DNA of 9,056 nt from CAZMOK01 sp964567785 (GTDB lineage: Bacteria; Bacteroidota; Bacteroidia; Bacteroidales; JAGOPY01), in assembly GCA_964567785.1 (NCBI GenBank), contig CAZMOK010000092.1:1-9056 (forward strand), read 5' to 3'. The position numbers and the translations under genes were made by a program. Below the pieces are notes generated by a model that was given only the letters and a program-made list of their open reading frames with translations, had not been told where the DNA came from and searched no databases. Below, piece after piece: positions 1 through 5,739 of this stretch. Position 1 is the first letter of the stretch. Each line of letters begins with the position of its first letter.

Positions 1-21
1 TCTGAGCCCCTGCACTTTCAT

Positions 22-77
22 TGATAACTGATAACTAATAACTGATCACTGATCACTGATCACTGATAATTGATAAT
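22..77. repeat. Tandem heptamer array (about 8 units)
   Basis: Eight consecutive 7-bp units can be read directly: TGATAAC twice, TAATAAC once, TGATCAC three times and TGATAAT twice. The variants are grouped in blocks, which suggests local duplication by slippage. The array overlaps the 3' end of the minus-strand oxidoreductase gene. That gene's stop codon (46-48) and its last several codons are read from the array. Because 7 is not a multiple of 3, the array is read in all three phases and soon gives a stop in any frame. Only 21 bp lie to its left, so its full extent and the next gene are unknown. Confidence 0.9.
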
Positions 78-1140
78 CAGTATATCCCTTTTCTCCTCCC
101 TCATAAAAAGTATCCTCATCCCAGGGGGTGAGGTCAAGGCCCTTGCGGAAGCGCTCAACCAGGTCGGGGTTTGAAATGAACAGGCGGCCGAAAACCACCA
201 TGTCGGCATGGCCTTCAGCAAGCACCTTTTGGGCCTTCTCATAGTCGTAGCCCCCGCAGATCATCAGTTTGCCGTGGTAGAATTTTCTGAAGTGCGGGGC
301 GATCAGGCCCGTCCACTGCTCCACCAGCGGCCCTTTGCTCATGGGCTCGGTCAGGTGCAGGTAAGCCAGGTTGTAACCGTCCACCTCCTTCACCACGTAC
401 TCAAACAGCTCAATGTTGTCGGGGTCTTCCATGTCGCGCCTGGTGAAGACAGGGGAGAGCCTCAACCCGGTCTTTTCAGGGCCGCAGGCATCCGTAACCT
501 CTTCGATGATCCTCCTCAGGAAGCGGAACCGGTTGGCGAACGAGCCGCCATATTCGTCATCCCTGTGGTTGCTGCTTTGCATAAGGAACTGGTGGGGCAG
601 GTAACCGTTGGCGCCATGTATCTCCACACCGTCAAAGCGTGCTTTCAGCGCATTCTGTGCCGCCTTCCTGTAATCAGCCACGGTACGGTCAATATCCTCC
701 CGGGTCATGGCCTTCGGCACCACCGCCGGGAAATGCCCCTCCGGGGTGTTCACCTCGCCGCTTTCGGCTATGGCAGAAGGCCCCAGGGGCCACTTGCCCT
801 CAGGCAGGAGTTTCGGGTGGCTGTGCCTGCCGGTATGCCACATCTGTAAAAAGATGCGGCCGCCTTCCTCATGGACTGCACCGGTTATTTTTTTCCACTC
901 CTTCACCTGCTCCTCTGTGTAGATCCCCGGAGTGTCGTGGTACCCCACAGCCCCGGCCGAGATGTTGGTCGCCTCGCTGATGATCAGCCCGGCTCCCGAC
1001 CGCTGCCTGTAATAGGTCTCCATGATGGGGGTGGGCACATTGTCGCGCGTGGCCCTTTTCCGTGTGAGAGGTGCCATGATGACCCTGTTCCGTAATGCTG
1101 TGTTGCCAATTTGTATGGGATCGAACAATGTTGCTGACAT
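46..1140 (-). CDS. Old Yellow Enzyme family NADH:flavin oxidoreductase (alkene reductase, NemA-like)
   Basis: This is a 364-residue FMN-dependent TIM-barrel oxidoreductase of the Old Yellow Enzyme family. Such enzymes reduce activated C=C bonds (enones, maleimides, nitro compounds) with NAD(P)H and act in the cytosol. Visible family marks are the N-terminal LFDPIQIGNTALRNRVIMAPLTR stretch split across residues 5-27, with Thr26 at the position typical of classical OYEs; the substrate-binding pair His175 and Asn178 followed by Tyr180 in HGANGYL; the NxRxDxYGG motif at 191-199; Arg227 in GLRLSP; and the phosphate-binding GRL at 318-320. The length is close to E. coli NemA (about 365). The ATG at 1140 gives the canonical N-terminus. 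The C-terminus follows the family's GYTDY and then, where NemA-like proteins end within two or three residues, continues as QLSVISDQ encoded by the heptamer array. The gene is divergent from hmgA. The physiological substrate cannot be told, and a link to tyrosine breakdown is only suggested by position. Confidence 0.93.
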   Translation of the reverse strand: MSATLFDPIQIGNTALRNRVIMAPLTRKRATRDNVPTPIMETYYRQRSGAGLIISEATNISAGAVGYHDTPGIYTEEQVKEWKKITGAVHEEGGRIFLQMWHTGRHSHPKLLPEGKWPLGPSAIAESGEVNTPEGHFPAVVPKAMTREDIDRTVADYRKAAQNALKARFDGVEIHGANGYLPHQFLMQSSNHRDDEYGGSFANRFRFLRRIIEEVTDACGPEKTGLRLSPVFTRRDMEDPDNIELFEYVVKEVDGYNLAYLHLTEPMSKGPLVEQWTGLIAPHFRKFYHGKLMICGGYDYEKAQKVLAEGHADMVVFGRLFISNPDLVERFRKGLDLTPWDEDTFYEGGEKGYTDYQLSVISDQ

Positions 1141-1199
1141 ACCTGCCGGTTTGCTGAAATGATTAATTTTACTGAGCTTTCATTAAAAGTTGCTGCGTG

Positions 1200-1207
1200 C
1201 AAAGTAA
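1200..1207 (-). promoter_or_regulatory. Possible -7 box for the OYE-family gene
   Basis: On the minus strand this reads TTACTTTG, one mismatch from the Bacteroidota -7 consensus TAnnTTTG. It lies about 60 nt upstream of the oxidoreductase ATG. No convincing -33 TTTG at the usual 19-21 nt spacing is seen, so this is a weak call. Confidence 0.3.
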
Positions 1208-1218
1208 ATCAAAATTCA

Positions 1219-1226
1219 TATCTTTG
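1219..1226 (+). promoter_or_regulatory. Bacteroidota-type -7 promoter box for the hmgA operon
   Basis: TATCTTTG matches the TAnnTTTG consensus used by the Bacteroidota primary sigma factor. It is 35 nt upstream of the hmgA ATG and is followed by an A-rich leader. The nearest TTG upstream (1190-1192) is 26 nt away, longer than the usual -33 spacing, so the -33 element is uncertain. It would drive the four-gene plus-strand block. Confidence 0.6.
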
Positions 1227-1261
1227 CTTTCAATTTAAACTCAATCTAAATAAAAAAAGAT

Positions 1262-2419
1262 ATGCCTCATTATCATACGCTGGGGAAGATACCTCACAAA
1301 AGGCACACACAGTTCAGGAAACCCGACGGCAGCCTCTATTCTGAGCAGCTCGTTTCGAGAAAGGGTTTCGATGACCTCTATTCGCTGCTTTACCACATCA
1401 ACATGCCCACGCTGGTGAAGAAAGTGGATGAGCCCTATTCGGTGGCACCTGAGGTGGCCATAGAGAAGAACCTGAGGCACAGGAGCTTCAGAGGGTTCAA
1501 CGTAAAACCGGAAAAAGATTACCTGGAATCCAGGGTACCGGTGCTCGTGAACGATGACCTCCACATTTCGCTGGCAGCGCCGCAGGAATCGACCACAGAC
1601 TATTTCTTCAGGAACAGTGGCGCGGATGAGATGATCTTTGTCCACAAAGGGGAGGGGACCCTTAAAACAAAGTACGGCAAGATTGATTTTGAATACGGCG
1701 ACCACCTCATCATCCCCCGGGGCATCACCTACCAGTTGGATTTCAGGGGCAGCGACAACCGGCTTTTCATTGTGGAGGCCTTCTCGGCCTTCCGCTTCCC
1801 GCAAAAGTACGTGAACAGGGCGAACCAGTTGCTCGAGCACGCCCCCTTCTGTGAGCGCGACATCCGCAAGCCCGACAACCTCGAAACCCACGACGAGGAA
1901 GGGGATTTCCTTATACTGGTCAAAAGGGATAACATGATCTTCCCTTACCATTACGCCACACACCCGTTCGACGTGGTTGGCTGGGACGGCTACCACTATC
2001 CCTATGCCTTCTCGATCCACGATTTTGAACCGATCACAGGAAGGATCCATCAGCCGCCCCCGGTACACCAGACCTTCGAGGCAGACGGCTTCGTGATGTG
2101 TGCGTTCGTACCGCGGATCTACGACTACCACCCGGAATCGATCCCTGCACCCTACAACCACACCAATGTGGATTCGGATGAAGTGCTCTATTACGTCGAC
2201 GGGCAGTTCATGAGCCGCAAAAACGTTGAAAGAGGCATGATATCCCTGCACCCCATCGGGATCACCCACGGCCCGCACCCGGGCGCGGTTGAAAAAAGCA
2301 TAGGCCAGAAAGGGACCGAAGAGCTGGCAGTGATGGTGGATACCTTTAAATCGCTCAAGCTCACCAAACAGGCCCTGGAGATTGAAAACCCGGATTATTA
2401 TAAAAGCTGGACAGAATAA
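1262..2419 (+). CDS. hmgA: Homogentisate 1,2-dioxygenase
   Basis: This 385-residue non-heme Fe(II) dioxygenase opens the ring of homogentisate to give 4-maleylacetoacetate, the central ring-cleavage step of tyrosine catabolism in the cytosol. It has the cupin-like fold of the family, with an N-terminal beta-rich part containing the GADEMIFVHKGEG stretch (120-132) and YGDHLIIPRGITY (145-157). The C-terminal metal site shows His300 in PYNHTNVDSDE and His336 in THGPHPG; their 36-residue spacing equals that of the human ligands His335 and His371. The third (acidic) ligand falls at Asp306 or Glu307. It is shorter than the human and Pseudomonas enzymes (about 435-445 residues). The ATG at 1262 is preceded by an A-rich leader rather than a Shine-Dalgarno. 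It is the first gene of the operon, 32 nt ahead of hppD, and its neighbours in the same pathway make the assignment firm. Confidence 0.95.
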   Translation: MPHYHTLGKIPHKRHTQFRKPDGSLYSEQLVSRKGFDDLYSLLYHINMPTLVKKVDEPYSVAPEVAIEKNLRHRSFRGFNVKPEKDYLESRVPVLVNDDLHISLAAPQESTTDYFFRNSGADEMIFVHKGEGTLKTKYGKIDFEYGDHLIIPRGITYQLDFRGSDNRLFIVEAFSAFRFPQKYVNRANQLLEHAPFCERDIRKPDNLETHDEEGDFLILVKRDNMIFPYHYATHPFDVVGWDGYHYPYAFSIHDFEPITGRIHQPPPVHQTFEADGFVMCAFVPRIYDYHPESIPAPYNHTNVDSDEVLYYVDGQFMSRKNVERGMISLHPIGITHGPHPGAVEKSIGQKGTEELAVMVDTFKSLKLTKQALEIENPDYYKSWTE

Positions 2420-2451
2420 CAAAAGGAAATAAAATCAATAAATATTCAGAA

Positions 2452-3549
2452 ATGATGGAAAAGGATTTTTTGCCCATAAACGGAACGGATTACGTGGAGT
2501 TCTATGTCGGGAACGCCAAGCAGGCAGCCCATTATTACCAGACTGCCTTCGGTTTCCAGCCACTTGCTCACGAAGGCCTTGAAACCGGAAACAAGGAAAA
2601 AAACTCTTACTGCGTGGTGCAGGACAAGATCAGGTTCGTGTTCACCACCTCCCTGGTGCCCGATTCACCCATTGCCAATCACGTGAACAAGCACGGCGAC
2701 GGGGTGAAGGTGGTTGCCCTGTGGGTGGACGATGCCACCAAATCGTTCGAGGAAACCGTAAAAAGAGGTGCAAAGCCCTACATGGAGCCCAGGGTCGAGG
2801 AAGACAAGGACGGCAAAGTGGTGCGCTCAGGTATCCATACCTACGGCGAAACCGTACATATCTTCGTGGAAAGAAAAGACTACAACGGCGTTTTCCTGCC
2901 GGGGTTCAAAAAGTGGGAGCCCCATTACAAGCCGGCGCCACTGGGCCTCAAGTACGTTGACCACATGGTTGGTAACGTAGGCTGGGGCGAAATGAACAAA
3001 TGGGTCGACTTTTATGCCCAGGTGATGGGCTTCAGCCAACTCGTTTCGTTCGACGACAAGGATATCTCCACCGATTTCACGGCCCTCATGAGCAAGGTGA
3101 TGTCGAACGGGAACGAAAAAATCAAGTTCCCCATCAACGAGCCGGCCGAAGGGAAAAAGAAATCCCAGATCGAGGAATACATTGATTTCTATAACGGCGC
3201 CGGAGTGCAGCATGTGGCCATGGCCACCGACAACATTATCGAAACAGTGGCCGGACTGAAGGACAGGGGCGTGGAATTCCTTTATGTGCCCTTAACTTAT
3301 TACGATACCGTCCTCGACAGGGTAGGGGAGATTGACGAAGACCTGAAACCCCTCAAAGATCTGGGCATCCTCATCGACCGCGACGACGAGGGCTACCTGC
3401 TGCAGATCTTCACCAAGCCCGTTCAGGACAGGCCGACCGTGTTTTACGAGATCATCCAGCGGAAAGGGGCGCGGTCGTTCGGAAAAGGTAATTTCAAAGC
3501 CTTGTTCGAAGCCATTGAAAGAGAACAGGAATTAAGGGGAACCCTTTAA
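2452..3549 (+). CDS. hppD: 4-hydroxyphenylpyruvate dioxygenase
   Basis: This 365-residue Fe(II) dioxygenase converts 4-hydroxyphenylpyruvate, O2 and internal 2-oxoacid to homogentisate and CO2, giving the substrate of HmgA. Two VOC-fold domains are evident: an N-terminal one at about 10-140 (VEFYVGNAKQAAHYYQTAFGF) and a catalytic one at about 165-340. The iron-binding triad is intact: His171 in YVDHMVGN, His254 in GVQHVAMAT and Glu333 in FYEIIQRKG. The conserved C-terminal FGKGNFKALFEAIE helix (343-356), which closes the active site in this family, is present. The length is normal for HPPD. The gene begins with two consecutive ATG codons (2452 and 2455), and either could be the real start. 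The gap to fahA is 16 nt, so co-transcription is very likely. Hydroxymandelate synthase is the main related alternative, but the pathway neighbours argue for HPPD. Confidence 0.95.
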   Translation: MMEKDFLPINGTDYVEFYVGNAKQAAHYYQTAFGFQPLAHEGLETGNKEKNSYCVVQDKIRFVFTTSLVPDSPIANHVNKHGDGVKVVALWVDDATKSFEETVKRGAKPYMEPRVEEDKDGKVVRSGIHTYGETVHIFVERKDYNGVFLPGFKKWEPHYKPAPLGLKYVDHMVGNVGWGEMNKWVDFYAQVMGFSQLVSFDDKDISTDFTALMSKVMSNGNEKIKFPINEPAEGKKKSQIEEYIDFYNGAGVQHVAMATDNIIETVAGLKDRGVEFLYVPLTYYDTVLDRVGEIDEDLKPLKDLGILIDRDDEGYLLQIFTKPVQDRPTVFYEIIQRKGARSFGKGNFKALFEAIEREQELRGTL

Positions 3550-3565
3550 AAACCAGCAATCATTT

Positions 3566-4846
3566 ATGTCAGAGACAAAAGCAAACGACCCCGGCCTGCA
3601 GAGCTGGCTGGAAGTCCAAAAAGAAAGTGATTTCCCGATCCAGAACATCCCGTTTGGGATCGGCAGCCTGGAAGGCGGGGGGGCGGTCCCCTGCACAAGG
3701 ATTGGCGACAAAGTGATAAACCTGGCGGCGCTTGCCGATTACGGTTATTTTGACGACCTCGGGATAGACGACCTGGGCGTCTTTTACGAACCGGTGCTCA
3801 ACCCGTTGATCTCCCTGGGAAAAGAAGTCACCGGAAAGGTAAGGGACAGGATCTCTGAGATCTTCCGTAAAGGGAACGACTCCCTTGCAGCCAACGAAGA
3901 GGCATTGAAAGCCGTGGTGCATCCCGTGGAGGATGTTACCATGCATATGCCTGTTCATGTGGGCGACTACACCGATTTCTATGCCAGCGAGCAGCATGCC
4001 ACCAACGTGGGGACCATGTTCAGGGACCCTGAAAATGCCCTGCTGCCCAACTGGAAACACATCCCGGTAGGGTACCATGGCAGGGCCTCTTCCATTGTGG
4101 TCTCCGGTACCAACATCCACAGGCCCAAAGGCCAGACCAGGCCCGAATCTGCCGATTTACCTGTCTTTGGCCCTTCGCGGCTCGTCGACTTCGAACTCGA
4201 AATGGCCTTTGTAACGGGGAAGGCCACCTCACTGGGCGACAGTGTGAGCACTGACCGGGCTGAGGACTATATCTTCGGTCTGGTGCTCTTCAACGACCTT
4301 TCGGCCAGGGATATGCAGAAGTGGGAATATGTGCCGCTCGGGCCTTTCCTGGCCAAGAACTTCGGCTCGGTGATCTCACCCTGGATCATCACGCTCGAGG
4401 CGCTGGAGCCCTTCAGGACCGATGGTCCGGAGCAGAAACCGGAAGTGCTTGATTACCTCAAATACTCAGGAAAGAAAAGCTACGACCTGGAGCTCGAAGT
4501 GTTCATACAGCCCGACAGGCAGGAGCCCGTCAAGGTGTGCCATTCCAACTTCAAGTACATGTACTGGAACATGGCCCAGCAACTGGCCCACCATACGGTG
4601 AACGGCTGTAACATCAATGTGGGGGATATGTATGCCTCGGGGACCATCAGCGGCCCGGAGCCCGGTTCATTCGGTTCAATGCTCGAGATCGCCTGGAAAG
4701 GGACAAAACCCTTCAAGATGCCCGACGGGTCGGAACGGAAGTTCATCCTCGACAACGATACGGTGATCATGAGGGGTTACGGTAAAAAAGACGGGGTGAG
4801 GATCGGATTCGGTGAATCTGTGACAAAGATCCTTCCCGCAAAATAA
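3566..4846 (+). CDS. fahA: Fumarylacetoacetase
   Basis: This 426-residue enzyme hydrolyses 4-fumarylacetoacetate to fumarate and acetoacetate, the last step of the homogentisate pathway. The N-terminal SH3-like domain spans roughly 25-120 and the FAH catalytic domain roughly 125-420. Compared with mouse FAH, the catalytic and Ca2+-binding residues recur at a constant +11 offset: Asp137 and His144 (DYTDFYASEQH), Glu210 and Glu212 (FELEMAF), Asp244, Arg248, Gln251 and Tyr255 (NDLSARDMQKWEY) and Lys264. Glu374 in SMLEIAWKG corresponds to mouse Glu364. The full set suggests an active enzyme. The ATG at 3566 is 16 nt after the hppD stop, and the next gene begins 11 nt after this one ends, so it is internal to the operon. 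Its usual partner, maleylacetoacetate isomerase, is not seen nearby. Confidence 0.96.
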   Translation: MSETKANDPGLQSWLEVQKESDFPIQNIPFGIGSLEGGGAVPCTRIGDKVINLAALADYGYFDDLGIDDLGVFYEPVLNPLISLGKEVTGKVRDRISEIFRKGNDSLAANEEALKAVVHPVEDVTMHMPVHVGDYTDFYASEQHATNVGTMFRDPENALLPNWKHIPVGYHGRASSIVVSGTNIHRPKGQTRPESADLPVFGPSRLVDFELEMAFVTGKATSLGDSVSTDRAEDYIFGLVLFNDLSARDMQKWEYVPLGPFLAKNFGSVISPWIITLEALEPFRTDGPEQKPEVLDYLKYSGKKSYDLELEVFIQPDRQEPVKVCHSNFKYMYWNMAQQLAHHTVNGCNINVGDMYASGTISGPEPGSFGSMLEIAWKGTKPFKMPDGSERKFILDNDTVIMRGYGKKDGVRIGFGESVTKILPAK

Positions 4847-4857
4847 GCACTGAAAAT

Positions 4858-5739
4858 ATGATTGACATTAAACCTTCTGACATACCGCTTCCGCAGCTCC
4901 ACCAGTACATCCTTGGAGGCGTTGCCCCCAGGCCCATCGCGTTTGCGAGCACGGTGGATGAACAGGGGAGGCCTAACCTGTCGCCCTATAGCTTTTACAA
5001 TGCTTTTGGCGTTAACCCCACTACACTTGTCTTTTCGCCTTCGAGGAGGGGACGCGACAATACCACCAAGCATACCTACGATAATGTAAAAAAGGTGCCT
5101 GAAGTGGTCATCAATGCCGTTAACTGGGATATTGTTGAGCAGATGAGCCTGTCCAGCACCGAATATCCCGAAGGGACGAACGAATTTGTGAAGGCAGGCC
5201 TCACCATGCAAAAGTCTGATAGGGTCAGGCCCTTCAGGGTGAAAGAATCACCCGTACAGTTCGAATGCAAGGTGAGGGAAATAATCGAGACCGGCAGTGA
5301 AGGCGGTGCCGGGAACCTCGTGATCTGCGAGATCCTCATCATGCACATCGATGAAGGGATCCTGGACGAAGGGGGCAGGATCGATCCCTATAAGGCTAAA
5401 CTCGTGGGCAGGCTTGGTGCAAACTATTACACAAAGGCTTTCGGCGATGCTATCTTCGAGGTTGAGAAGCCGCTGGCAAAGCTCGGCATCGGGGTCGACG
5501 GCCTGCCGGAAGAGATCCGGAACAGCACCGTGCTCACCGGCAACGACCTGGGTAAACTGGGGAACACAGAAGCATTGCCCTCAGAGGAAGAGCTGAAGGA
5601 GTTCGGCGAACAGAAATGGGTGAAAGAATGGTTTGCATCCAACAGGGACGACGTCTCTGTTCGTCATAAGAAAGCACGCGAACTGCTCGATGCGGGTATG
5701 GTGTCAGATGCCCTGAAATTCCTCCTTAGCGGTAAATAA
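4858..5739 (+). CDS. Flavin reductase-like FMN-binding protein with C-terminal tail
   Basis: This 293-residue protein carries a flavin reductase-like (DIM6/NTAB, flavoredoxin-type) domain at about 12-190. The family signature is clear in GGVAPRPIAFASTVDEQGRPNLSPYSFYN (20-48, in parts), the flavin-binding region of these split-barrel proteins, and continues with VFSPSRRG and the conserved NxVNW segment near 86-90. After about residue 200 there is a roughly 90-residue tail rich in charged residues, with a helical-looking end (HKKARELLDAGMVSDALKFLL). The typical single-domain members are about 170-220 residues. It starts 11 nt after fahA, so it is almost certainly co-transcribed with the homogentisate genes. 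Its role there is unknown: it may supply reduced flavin or act on a pathway intermediate, but nothing in the sequence decides this. Its last 14 bp overlap the 3' end of the convergent phhA. Confidence 0.85.
   Translation: MIDIKPSDIPLPQLHQYILGGVAPRPIAFASTVDEQGRPNLSPYSFYNAFGVNPTTLVFSPSRRGRDNTTKHTYDNVKKVPEVVINAVNWDIVEQMSLSSTEYPEGTNEFVKAGLTMQKSDRVRPFRVKESPVQFECKVREIIETGSEGGAGNLVICEILIMHIDEGILDEGGRIDPYKAKLVGRLGANYYTKAFGDAIFEVEKPLAKLGIGVDGLPEEIRNSTVLTGNDLGKLGNTEALPSEEELKEFGEQKWVKEWFASNRDDVSVRHKKARELLDAGMVSDALKFLLSGK

Noticed and set aside
208..849. A 213-codon open frame on the plus strand inside the OYE gene
   Set aside because: It overlaps a well-conserved gene on the other strand, its composition is Pro-, His- and Arg-rich as expected of an antisense frame, and it matches no family I know.
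1241..2422. A 393-codon open frame on the minus strand covering hmgA almost exactly
   Set aside because: It is the antisense shadow of hmgA. The plus-strand protein is a clear homogentisate dioxygenase, and the minus translation has no recognisable domain.
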